Shown: positions 1-5,677, numbered from the stretch's first letter. The stretch is DNA of 9,571 nt from Elusimicrobiota bacterium (GCA_003558145.1 PWMP01000130.1:1-9571); one strand, 5' to 3'. Notes: generated from the letters alone by a model not told the origin. Numbers and translations are program-made.

Positions 1-868
1 CCAGCATTCCCACGGATATAAGAAATATGGGGATAAACATGGAATGGCCTACAAACTGAACCCTGTTCATAAGTGTGCTGTTCTCAGGTATCAGGCTGTT
101 AAGCATTAATCCCGCCAGGAAAGCTCCTATGATCGGCTCAAAACCCGCAACATGCGCCAGGTAAGCGCATAGAAAAACTGAAGCAATAACTCCCATATAC
201 GCTACTGTCCCGTCATTAGCAACATTGCGGAAAAACCAGCGGCCCAGGCGGGGCAAGATGGCAACAACCGCCGCAACGTATATAAACATAAAAAAACCCA
301 TCCTCATCCAGAAAGTCAGAGTCGGATCACCCTTATGTGTGGCAGCAATTATAGCAAGGACCAGAAGAGCCGCCGTATCGGTTATAAGAGTACCGCCTAT
401 TGTAGTAGTAACCGCTCTCTGGCGGGTCAGACCCAGCTTACTCGCTATAGGATATGTTATAAGTGTATGAGATGAGAACATGGATGAAAGCAATATCGCG
501 GCAGGCCATGTAAACCAGAGTAGGTATCTCCCCATAAGGGTACCCATTACAAGTGGTAAGCCGAAAGTTAGCCCCCCGAATATGAGACTGTGGTTTTTCT
601 TACGAATAAATTCAATCAGGTCGAGTTCCAGCCCGGCCAGGAACATAATGTAAAGAAGCCCTACAGTACCCAGCAGCTCAACTTCATAGCCGCGTTCAAG
701 AATGCCCAGCCCGTGAGGACCCAATATTACCCCGGCAACTATTAATCCTATTATACCGGGAAGTTTAATACGCTCAGACAACAGGGGAGCAATTACCGCA
801 GTCAGCATAAGAAGAGCAAAGATAAAGACGGGATCTTTTACGGGAACAGGGAGGTACTGGCTAAGCAT
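1..868 (-). CDS. Cation:proton antiporter, CPA2 family (3' end cut by window edge)
   Basis: This is an inner-membrane sodium or potassium/proton exchanger; 289 N-terminal residues are visible and the frame stays open to base 1. The translation is a series of hydrophobic helices with family hallmarks: LPGIIGLIVAGVILGPHGLG near residues 36-55, FLAGLELDL near 76-84, GFEPIIGAFLAGLMLN near 242-257, and the start of the FIPIFLISVGM segment at 278-288. The ion-binding pair of helix 5 reads Thr163-Asp164 within GGTLITDTAALLVLA, where electrogenic CPA2 members usually have Asp-Asp and KefC has Gln-Asp. Many relatives carry a C-terminal UspA or RCK domain, but that part is not in view. The ATG at 868 has no Shine-Dalgarno sequence of its own; an upstream leader ORF ends on it (TAATG). 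An in-frame stop lies four codons upstream, which supports this start. The family call is confident; ion specificity is not known. Confidence 0.88.
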   Translation of the reverse strand, partial: MLSQYLPVPVKDPVFIFALLMLTAVIAPLLSERIKLPGIIGLIVAGVILGPHGLGILERGYEVELLGTVGLLYIMFLAGLELDLIEFIRKKNHSLIFGGLTFGLPLVMGTLMGRYLLWFTWPAAILLSSMFSSHTLITYPIASKLGLTRQRAVTTTIGGTLITDTAALLVLAIIAATHKGDPTLTFWMRMGFFMFIYVAAVVAILPRLGRWFFRNVANDGTVAYMGVIASVFLCAYLAHVAGFEPIIGAFLAGLMLNSLIPENSTLMNRVQFVGHSMFIPIFLISVGML

Positions 869-951
869 TATAAAACACTAAAACCCGGGAAAACAAAACC
901 GGATTTGACTATATTTCTTCCAACATTGATGAACTTGTTGTATTTACGCAA
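868..951 (-). CDS. Possible 27-residue leader peptide upstream of the antiporter
   Basis: This short reading frame starts with TTG at 951 and is preceded by AGGAG with five bases of spacing. It runs 27 codons and stops with a TAA that shares one base with the antiporter ATG (TAATG). The peptide is basic at its N-terminus (RKYNKFINVGRN) and ends in hydrophobic residues; I do not recognise it. The good ribosome binding site, the exact end-to-start overlap and the lack of a Shine-Dalgarno at the antiporter ATG suggest it brings ribosomes to the antiporter by translational coupling. The TTG start and short length mean it could be chance. Conservation in relatives would decide. Confidence 0.35.
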   Translation of the reverse strand: MRKYNKFINVGRNIVKSGFVFPGFSVL

Positions 952-956
952 AAGTT

Positions 957-961
957 CTCCT
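957..961 (-). promoter_or_regulatory. Ribosome binding site AGGAG
   Basis: On the minus strand AGGAG lies five bases before the TTG at 951. It is the only strong Shine-Dalgarno match in the gap before the antiporter, and it does not serve the antiporter ATG directly, which is 88 bases further on. Confidence 0.45.
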
Positions 962-981
962 AAACACAAATTACTTTTGAG

Positions 982-1010
982 AGAATACAAATTTTTCAGT
1001 CAATATTCAA
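982..1010 (-). promoter_or_regulatory. Candidate sigma-70 type promoter for the antiporter
   Basis: On the minus strand TTGAAT (1010-1005) and TATTCT (987-982) are separated by 17 bases. Each matches four of six consensus bases. The site lies just downstream of the exonuclease stop and ahead of the leader ORF, so the antiporter may be transcribed independently of the dinB cluster. The region is AT-rich and chance matches are easy. Confidence 0.3.
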
Positions 1011-1017
1011 GTTTAGT

Positions 1018-1590
1018 TTAGATTCCAGTTGTTCCCTGCAAACGCATTAGTTGGCCGAGTGTGTTTATTTCTCTCTTTCTCACGATATATTCAAGCACCT
1101 GCATAGTAACCGCAGCGTCCGACCGGGCACGGTGACTGTTTTCGTGGGATATTTCAAGCAGGCTCGTTATATCCGTAAGGGCATTGCTCGGAAAACCGAA
1201 AGACTTTCGCAGCAAACTCAGCGTATCGATTATAATATTATTTAAAGGGTCGGCGCCGGCGGCCAGAAGTTCCGCATTTATAAAAGAAAGGTCAAAAGGC
1301 GCATTATGAAAAACCAGTACCGAATCTCCTACTATATTAATCAGCTGTTCTTTAATATCACTAAATTTGGGAGCATCCCGTACCATATCGTCCGTAATGG
1401 AATGAACGGCGCTTGCCTGAGGCGGAATATTCATAAGCGGATTAATAAATGTTTCGTATACTTCCGTTACTTTCCAGTTTACTGTTTTTACAATTCCTAT
1501 TTCACATATTCTGTCGCCGCAGGCAGGGGAAAAACCCGTAGTTTCGGTATCTACAGCCGCAAATATTATTTCGCTTATATTTTTATTCAT
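1018..1590 (-). CDS. DEDDh-family 3'-5' exonuclease (DnaQ/PolC-epsilon-like)
   Basis: This is a stand-alone proofreading-type exonuclease of 190 residues. The catalytic set is complete: Asp14 and Glu16 in AAVDTETTGFSP, Asp100 in HNAPFDLSF, and His153 plus Asp158 in HRARSDAAVT, which together define the DEDDh subgroup that removes nucleotides using two metal ions. The length covers a single exonuclease domain with no helicase, BRCT or polymerase attachment. The family includes DNA polymerase III epsilon subunits and many general nucleases, so the partner polymerase cannot be assigned from sequence alone. Its ATG lies inside the last codons of dinB (8-base overlap). AGAGG directly abuts the ATG, too close for normal initiation, so translation probably depends on coupling to dinB. 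This placement suggests work in the same repair or lesion-tolerance pathway. Fold assignment is very confident; role is inferred. Confidence 0.9.
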   Translation of the reverse strand: MNKNISEIIFAAVDTETTGFSPACGDRICEIGIVKTVNWKVTEVYETFINPLMNIPPQASAVHSITDDMVRDAPKFSDIKEQLINIVGDSVLVFHNAPFDLSFINAELLAAGADPLNNIIIDTLSLLRKSFGFPSNALTDITSLLEISHENSHRARSDAAVTMQVLEYIVRKREINTLGQLMRLQGTTGI

Positions 1591-2788
1591 CCTCTATTTC
1601 TGTGCCGGCACGGTATATTAATGCCTCTCCGTATTTATTCCTTATTCTATCTACGGCCTTATTAAGCCTGACATATTTTTCTTGCTTAGCATTTTTTTTC
1701 TTCTTAAAGAGTTCCATCTGTTTTTTTTTATGTTCAAAGTTGTCAACTTTCACACCTATCAGACGTATTTTTTTTGTTTTATTATGGCTCCGAAATTTTC
1801 TGTACAGAGAACGGGCAGCGGAATAAATTTCTTCAGTGGTATTTATTTCTCCTCCCGGCTGCATCGTCCGGGTATAGGTTTTAAAGTCCTCAAGGCGGAT
1901 TTTTACGGACACATTTCTTCCGGCAAGAGATTTTCTTCTAAGCCGGCCTGAAACTTTATCCGAAAGTTTAAGTAAAACCGCTTCCACTTTTTTATCTTCC
2001 GAAACGTCTTCATTGAAAGTATATTCGTTTGAAACGGATTTAACAACACCCGTAACCTCCACTTCGGAATTATCAATTCCCTGGGCGAGATTATAGAAGC
2101 GCAATCCGGTTTTTCCGAATTTTCTAATTAATTCATCAGCCGGAATAACTACAAGATCCTTAAGAGTTTTTATTCCCATACCTTTCATCTTCTGTGCGGT
2201 TTTGTCTCCTATTCCATGAATTTTGTCTATCGGTAGCGAATCAAGAACTTTTCTCATATTTTCCGGACGGATTACAAAAAAGCCGTCAGGCTTTTTATAT
2301 TCCGAAGCAAGTTTTGCCAGGAATTTGTTGGGAGCCAGGCCTACAGAAGCATTAAGCAAAGACTGTTCTTTAATTCTTTTTTTTAATTTACGAGCGGTTT
2401 CTTCGGGAGTGCCAAAAAGGTGCCAGCTACCGCTTACATCAACAAAAGCCTCATCAATCGAAACCCCCTGCACTTTTGGAGAAAAGTCATTCATTATTCG
2501 AAAAATTTTTTCGGATACCGCAAGATACCTGTCCATGTCCACCGGCAAGTATACGGCATCAGGGCATTTTTTATAAGCCCGCGATATGGGCATCGCCGAG
2601 TGTATTCCATATTTCCTTGCTTCATAGGAGCAGGCAGCCACTACACCCCTGCCCTTTCCCTCCTTGGGGTCGGCTCCTACAATAACGGGCCTGCCTCTAA
2701 ATGAGGGGTTATCTCTCTGCTCAACAGACGCGAAAAAAGCGTCCATATCAACATGTATTATAAATCTTTCAGCGGTTACGGCCGGCAT
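1583..2788 (-). CDS. dinB: DNA polymerase IV (Y-family translesion polymerase)
   Basis: DinB copies past damaged bases at stalled forks, with low fidelity and no proofreading of its own. All Y-family parts are visible in 401 residues: the N-terminal palm motif HVDMDAFFASVEQRD with metal ligand Asp14 and steric-gate Phe19, the catalytic SIDEAFVDVSG with Asp112 and Glu113, YEARKYGIHSAMP at 55-67, thumb helix-hairpin-helix near 188-206 (IHGIGDKTAQKMKGMGI), and the little-finger domain from about 240 to 345. QMELF at 357-361 fits a beta-clamp binding pentapeptide, and it sits in a lysine-rich linker before a conserved C-terminal helix. Start at 2788 follows an 18-base gap after the 65-residue gene and gives the usual short N-terminus; its Shine-Dalgarno is weak. 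The downstream exonuclease overlaps its end. I found no clear LexA box nearby. Family assignment is essentially certain. Confidence 0.97.
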   Translation of the reverse strand: MPAVTAERFIIHVDMDAFFASVEQRDNPSFRGRPVIVGADPKEGKGRGVVAACSYEARKYGIHSAMPISRAYKKCPDAVYLPVDMDRYLAVSEKIFRIMNDFSPKVQGVSIDEAFVDVSGSWHLFGTPEETARKLKKRIKEQSLLNASVGLAPNKFLAKLASEYKKPDGFFVIRPENMRKVLDSLPIDKIHGIGDKTAQKMKGMGIKTLKDLVVIPADELIRKFGKTGLRFYNLAQGIDNSEVEVTGVVKSVSNEYTFNEDVSEDKKVEAVLLKLSDKVSGRLRRKSLAGRNVSVKIRLEDFKTYTRTMQPGGEINTTEEIYSAARSLYRKFRSHNKTKKIRLIGVKVDNFEHKKKQMELFKKKKNAKQEKYVRLNKAVDRIRNKYGEALIYRAGTEIEDE

Positions 2789-2806
2789 CCGCTAATTCTA
2801 AAATCA

Positions 2807-3004
2807 TTATTTTAAAATCTCTTTATATTTTTTATTGGCTTTATTTACCGCATTTACAAAATTTTCCCACTCATCATATTTAAATCCGCAGCTTGCAGAT
2901 ACGTCAGCCGAAGCAATGTAAAGTCCAATTTCTTCCTCATCAGCTTCGCATCCTGTACTTAAAAAATCACCTATTTTTGTTTCTTCAAGAAGAGTCTTTT
3001 TCAT
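2807..3004 (-). CDS. Small acidic protein of unknown function (65 residues)
   Basis: I do not recognise this protein. It has 13 acidic and 9 basic residues, with an acidic patch EADEEE at 20-25, two cysteines (19 and 39), and a probable C-terminal amphipathic helix from about 44 to 65 (DEWENFVNAVNKANKKYKEI). No signal peptide or membrane segment is present, so it is probably cytoplasmic. The start at 3004 is well supported by GAGGT six bases upstream, which overlaps the stop codon of the preceding 47-residue gene. The two small genes are therefore probably translated together. The stop lies 18 bases before dinB. The spacing and strong ribosome binding site argue for a real gene despite its size. 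Function could be as a partner of the basic neighbour, but this is only inference. Confidence 0.75.
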   Translation of the reverse strand: MKKTLLEETKIGDFLSTGCEADEEEIGLYIASADVSASCGFKYDEWENFVNAVNKANKKYKEILK

Positions 3005-3010
3005 AATATT

Positions 3011-3015
3011 ACCTC
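3011..3015 (-). promoter_or_regulatory. Ribosome binding site for the 65-residue gene
   Basis: GAGGT on the minus strand lies six bases before the ATG at 3004. It shares bases with the TGA stop (3014-3016) of the 47-residue gene, so terminating ribosomes sit on the next initiation site. Confidence 0.7.
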
Positions 3016-3157
3016 ACCATAGTTTCTTCACAAGCTTTCTACCTATAACTTTGTTTTTTGCCCTGCGGGCTATTCTCTTAGGGTTGCCGGAAGCTATTTT
3101 CTCCACGTCATTTGCCGTGCGGGCAAGTTTATAGAGAAAACTTACTGTTTTTCCCAT
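3014..3157 (-). CDS. Small highly basic protein of unknown function (47 residues)
   Basis: This reading frame encodes 47 residues with 14 lysines or arginines and only two acidic residues. The N-terminal part (MGKTVSFLYKLARTANDVEK) looks like an amphipathic helix. The middle SGNPKRIARRAKNKVIGRK is a dense basic stretch, and the protein ends in KKLW. Such a composition suits binding to nucleic acid, ribosomes or an acidic membrane surface, but I see no named domain. The start at 3157 is supported by GGAGGTGAT five bases upstream, a nine-base match to the usual 16S rRNA tail and the strongest ribosome binding site in the window. Its stop overlaps the ribosome binding site of the acidic 65-residue gene, nine bases before that gene's ATG. 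Gene reality is likely; function is unknown. Confidence 0.72.
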   Translation of the reverse strand: MGKTVSFLYKLARTANDVEKIASGNPKRIARRAKNKVIGRKLVKKLW

Positions 3158-3161
3158 TTAA

Positions 3162-3170
3162 ATCACCTCC
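3162..3170 (-). promoter_or_regulatory. Very strong ribosome binding site GGAGGTGAT
   Basis: Nine contiguous bases complementary to the usual 3' tail of 16S rRNA lie on the minus strand, with the extended match ending four bases and its GGAGGTGA core five bases before the ATG at 3157. This decides that the 47-residue frame is translated and suggests high expression. Confidence 0.8.
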
Positions 3171-3206
3171 AAAATATAACAAAAAAAGTATTCAGCTTAA
3201 TATCCT

Positions 3207-3485
3207 TTATAAATCCCGGGTCCTTCTCTGCTCCCGTATTTCCTCATCTTTATCTTTTTCTTTTCTGCTTTTTATTTCCGTGATTATATCCTTTGCCCTG
3301 TAATCCAGACGCTGGGTAATACGAGACGCATTAAGTTCATCCTGCTGTCTTATAGACAATACATTTTTTGTCAGGGACTCTATTGTTCCGGACACGTTGT
3401 CAAGCTGTTTTGACAGTTTTAACAGTGTAATTAAAATAACTATGAAACTGGCGGCTCCTATTAAAATAATTAAATCTATGTTCAT
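3207..3485 (-). CDS. Small membrane-anchored coiled-coil protein (92 residues)
   Basis: I do not recognise a named family. Residues 4-23 (DLIILIGAASFIVILITLLK) form a single membrane segment at the extreme N-terminus. From about 25 to 92 the chain is hydrophilic, helical and heptad-like (LSKQLDNVSGTIESLTKN), followed by a strongly charged tail rich in K, R, E and D. The topology is probably N-out with a cytoplasmic coiled coil, as in the N-terminal parts of RmuC-like or DUF948-like proteins, but the similarity is only in architecture. GAGGAG at 3493-3498, seven bases before the ATG, supports the start. It sits 49 bases upstream of the 47-residue gene and 68 bases after the macrodomain gene. 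It probably belongs to the same transcript. Confidence 0.72.
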   Translation of the reverse strand: MNIDLIILIGAASFIVILITLLKLSKQLDNVSGTIESLTKNVLSIRQQDELNASRITQRLDYRAKDIITEIKSRKEKDKDEEIREQRRTRDL

Positions 3486-3492
3486 TTTTTAA

Positions 3493-3498
3493 CTCCTC
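3493..3498 (-). promoter_or_regulatory. Ribosome binding site GAGGAG for the 92-residue gene
   Basis: GAGGAG lies seven bases before the ATG at 3485 on the minus strand, good spacing for initiation. Confidence 0.7.
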
Positions 3499-3530
3499 AT
3501 CTATTAGTTTCGACTGCACCCTAAATAAAT

Positions 3531-3550
3531 ATAAATTTATGTAAATTTAC
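3531..3550. repeat. Two abutting 10-base perfect palindromes
   Basis: ATAAATTTAT (3531-3540) is followed at once by GTAAATTTAC (3541-3550). Each is a perfect palindrome and both share the core TAAATTTA. They lie in the 68-base gap between the macrodomain gene and the 92-residue gene. They could be tandem operator half-turn sites, or simply AT-rich sequence. Confidence 0.4.
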
Positions 3551-3553
3551 TCT

Positions 3554-4099
3554 TCAAGTGTTTTGCTTTTCAAAAATGCTGTTAAGTGTTTTTCGGTGAA
3601 TATCCAGGGCTTTTTCGCCGTGCAGAACAAAGCGTATTTTTTTTAGATTGTTCAGTTCCCTGGCGGCATCCACAACCGTTTTCATTGCAATCTCTGCAGC
3701 TTCTTCGGCAGGATAACCAAAAGCCCCGGTTGAAATGGCCGGAAAAGCAATTGTTCTTATCTCATTCTTGTCAGCCAGGAGCAGCGCCCTGCGGTAACAT
3801 TCAGACAGAAGCTTATCTTCGGGTTTATCGACTCCATATACCGGACCCAGACAATGAATAACATAACGGTTGGGGAGGTTGTAACCCCCGGATATAACGG
3901 CTTCACCCGGTTTAAGGGGAGCCATGGACCGGCATTCTTCGGCAAGACTGCTTCCAGCTGCGCGGTGAATAGCTCCGGCTACGCCTCCTCCCGGCATAAG
4001 GCAAGCATTAGCTGCGTTTACCACAGCATCCGCATCGTTTTGGAAAGCGATATCACCCGAGACACATTCTATTTTGATTCCGTTTATTTTTCTGCTCAT
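3554..4099 (-). CDS. Macrodomain protein (ADP-ribose binding, MacroD/YmdB-like)
   Basis: Macrodomains bind ADP-ribose and many remove it from O-acetyl esters, proteins or nucleic acids. The whole 181-residue protein is one domain: SGDI at 14-17 opens the fold, VVNAAN at 26-31 holds Asn28 and Asn31, the glycine loop PGGGVAGAIHRAAG runs 36-49, and the diphosphate loop STGAFGYP runs 123-130. IHCLGPVY at 81-88 and IAFPAIS at 117-123 are typical strands. At residue 41 there is Ala where E. coli YmdB has Asp35 and human MacroD enzymes have their catalytic aspartate, so hydrolase activity may be altered. The ATG at 4099 follows the stop of the HPP-PEBP gene by one base and has no Shine-Dalgarno, so it is probably translationally coupled to that gene. 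Binding fold is certain; enzymatic activity less so. Confidence 0.95.
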   Translation of the reverse strand: MSRKINGIKIECVSGDIAFQNDADAVVNAANACLMPGGGVAGAIHRAAGSSLAEECRSMAPLKPGEAVISGGYNLPNRYVIHCLGPVYGVDKPEDKLLSECYRRALLLADKNEIRTIAFPAISTGAFGYPAEEAAEIAMKTVVDAARELNNLKKIRFVLHGEKALDIHRKTLNSIFEKQNT

Positions 4100-4100
4100 T

Positions 4101-5045
4101 TTAAGCTGGATTAATAAAGCTTAGCGTTGCTTTATCAAGTATGTGCCCGCTCATTGCCCTTTCCAGTTTTATGCATTTTGAACCCTCAGGAATATCCAGT
4201 TTACAATCCAATGCGTAAAGCCTGAACACATAGGTATGACTGGCGCTTGACGGAGACGGCCCCATGTATTTTGTTTTACCGTAGTCGTTAATTCCACAGA
4301 CACAACTAGCAAACGCTCCTTCCACTATCTCCCGGGTATCCGACGGGATATTCCATAAAACCCAGTAATGCCTTACACCCAGTATTCCCTCGTAGTCTGC
4401 AAGTACAAGGGCCAGGAATTCGGTGCCTTCCGGAACGCTGTCAATTTTTAAAGGAGGAGAAATATTGTCACCTTTACACGTATATTTTTCAGGAATTTCA
4501 CCGCCGTCAGGAAAAGACGGACTGGAGAGTTTCATCCCCGGACGCTTTGAGGGCTCTTCGCCTATCAGGTTTATCATATAGGGTTTTAAGAAAGACTTCA
4601 GTACAAGCATAAGCACTACTGCAGACACTATGAATATCAGTGTTCTTAAGTTCCATTCGTTAAGCACCAGACCCAGTGATATACCCGCTGCCGGCGGGTG
4701 CTCGGTGTTGGTGGCAACCATTATGAATATTGCCACACCTACAGCCAGGCCGCCGGCCATGTGAAGTGAATATTCACCCGGAAATACCGGTCTGATAAAT
4801 AGGTCCATTAAAACACCAACTAAGATCCCTACCGCATATCCGCCAGCGACTGTTCGAAAGGAACTCATAAAATGCCTGGGACGGGTAAAGATAGTAAATG
4901 AGGTTGCCCCCAGAGATGCAACAAGCGCTGTCTGAATCCTGAGGTCAAGAAAGAAAAGAATAACACCTATGGCAAGTATGGCCACAAGGCTCTGAAGGAT
5001 GTATTTATAAGGGTCTCTTCTCAGTTTCCAATCGAAAACATACAT
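4101..5045 (-). CDS. HPP-family membrane protein fused to a PEBP/YbhB-like domain
   Basis: This 314-residue protein has two parts. Residues 1-160 are an HPP-family integral membrane domain with several helices (about 17-34, 38-53, 66-84, 96-111, 133-150). It contains LGATSFTIFTRPRH at 45-58 and the name-giving TNTEHPPAAG at 112-121; cyanobacterial and plant HPP proteins have been linked to nitrite transport. Residues 171-314 match the phosphatidylethanolamine-binding/YbhB family: FPDGGEIPEKYTCKGDNISPP at 178-198, RHYWVLWNIP at 225-234, GINDYGKTKYMGPSP at 251-265 and TYVFRLYAL at 271-279. The usual DPDAP ligand motif is missing (ADYEGILG at 216-223), as is the usual PPxG..H element (SPSSASH). 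Met171 is where stand-alone YbhB proteins begin, but no ribosome binding site precedes it. GGAG eight bases before the ATG at 5045 supports the long start. It is probably first in the cluster. Confidence 0.9.
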   Translation of the reverse strand: MYVFDWKLRRDPYKYILQSLVAILAIGVILFFLDLRIQTALVASLGATSFTIFTRPRHFMSSFRTVAGGYAVGILVGVLMDLFIRPVFPGEYSLHMAGGLAVGVAIFIMVATNTEHPPAAGISLGLVLNEWNLRTLIFIVSAVVLMLVLKSFLKPYMINLIGEEPSKRPGMKLSSPSFPDGGEIPEKYTCKGDNISPPLKIDSVPEGTEFLALVLADYEGILGVRHYWVLWNIPSDTREIVEGAFASCVCGINDYGKTKYMGPSPSSASHTYVFRLYALDCKLDIPEGSKCIKLERAMSGHILDKATLSFINPA

Positions 5046-5053
5046 AACTTAAG

Positions 5054-5057
5054 CTCC
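5054..5057 (-). promoter_or_regulatory. Ribosome binding site GGAG for the HPP-PEBP gene
   Basis: GGAG lies eight bases before the ATG at 5045 on the minus strand and supports the full-length start. Confidence 0.55.
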
Positions 5058-5067
5058 ATTTAACTTT

Positions 5068-5106
5068 ACTTTTAAAAAGTGTAACAAATATTTAACAAGA
5101 AGTGAA
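5068..5106 (-). promoter_or_regulatory. Candidate promoter and small inverted repeat upstream of HPP-PEBP
   Basis: On the minus strand TTCACT (5106-5101) and TACACT (5083-5078) are 17 bases apart, each matching four of six consensus bases. A 6-base inverted repeat, ACTTTT-A-AAAAGT (5068-5080), overlaps the -10 edge and the expected start site, where a regulator could bind. The rest of the 147-base divergent gap holds the plus-strand promoter. Both assignments are by eye only. Confidence 0.35.
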
Positions 5107-5164
5107 GATAATGGTTTCGTAGTCACCTAAATATACTTTGATTATAGTAATAAATTTTGTAAAC

Positions 5165-5170
5165 TATAAT
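5165..5170 (+). promoter_or_regulatory. Candidate -10 element TATAAT for the DUF2141 gene
   Basis: A perfect TATAAT lies 22 bases before the ATG at 5193. The best upstream -35-like hexamer, TTGATT at 5138-5143, is 21 bases away, which is longer than ideal. A start near 5177 would give a very short leader, consistent with the weak ribosome binding site seen there. Confidence 0.4.
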
Positions 5171-5192
5171 TTATATGTTTATGGAAAAGTGA

Positions 5193-5627
5193 ATGAAATT
5201 TTTAATTTATTTTTTATTATTAATTGTTTTTACTACAGCCCTGAATGCTGAAGATCGCAGGGGGAACTTAATAATACATTTTGAAGATTTGAGAAATACA
5301 AAAGGCGGTATAGGTGTTCTTCTTTTTAATTCTTCCAAGGGCTTTCCCGGCAATAGCGAAAATGCCTACCTAAACTACTACAGCACGCTTTCAGCTGTCA
5401 GCCATACAGTTAATTTTTATGATCTAGACTACGGAACCTATGCAGTCTCGGCTTTCCATGACGAAAACAGTAATAAGAAGCTTGATACAAACTGGCTTGG
5501 CATTCCGCGTGAAGGGGTTGGAGTTTCACTAAACGTTTTGCGTCCTTTCGGAGCGCCGCGCTTCCGTGATACGGCATTTCAGCTGTATCAAAGTTCAGTA
5601 ACGCTTAATATTGGAATTAATTATTAA
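5193..5627 (+). CDS. Secreted DUF2141 protein
   Basis: The first 19 or so residues (MKFLIYFLLLIVFTTALNA) are a typical signal peptide with probable cleavage before Glu20-Asp21, so the mature protein is exported. The remaining 125 residues are a single DUF2141 domain: GNLIIHFEDLRNTKGGIGVLLFN near 24-46, a beta-rich middle with YAVSAFHDENSNKKLDTNWLGIPREGVGVS at about 83-112, and the closing GAPRFRDTAFQL near 120-131. The DENSNKKLDTN segment resembles a calcium-binding type loop and is the most conserved part of the family. The molecular function of DUF2141 is not established. The start is fixed by the signal peptide, although the Shine-Dalgarno is weak. It is divergent from the HPP-PEBP gene and 50 bases upstream of the DUF523-DUF1722 gene, with which it may be co-transcribed. 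Confidence 0.9.
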   Translation: MKFLIYFLLLIVFTTALNAEDRRGNLIIHFEDLRNTKGGIGVLLFNSSKGFPGNSENAYLNYYSTLSAVSHTVNFYDLDYGTYAVSAFHDENSNKKLDTNWLGIPREGVGVSLNVLRPFGAPRFRDTAFQLYQSSVTLNIGINY

Positions 5628-5677
5628 TTCGCAACCTTATACAGAGCCATCTTTTAACGCGGAAAAAATCCTGCCTC

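Noticed and set aside
225..470. Plus-strand 81-residue frame
   Set aside because: It is antisense to the conserved antiporter sequence.
1306..1665. Plus-strand frames opposite the exonuclease and dinB (also 2223-2576 and 2420-2704)
   Set aside because: They lie antisense to clear genes, have low-complexity or improbable protein composition and no family resemblance.
2789..3206. LexA/SOS box near dinB
   Set aside because: I looked for CTG-N10-CAG and GAAC-N4-GTTC type sites in the gaps around the dinB cluster and saw no convincing match.
3757..3945. Minus-strand 62-residue frame within the macrodomain gene
   Set aside because: It is an alternate frame of a clearly conserved gene with no ribosome binding site.
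4101..4535. Separate YbhB gene starting at Met171 of the HPP-PEBP protein
   Set aside because: There is no stop between the domains and no ribosome binding site before this ATG; a fusion explains the sequence better.
5175..5192. Five-codon mini-ORF ending TGA just before the DUF2141 ATG
   Set aside because: It is too short and has no ribosome binding site; the arrangement is likely chance in an AT-rich leader.
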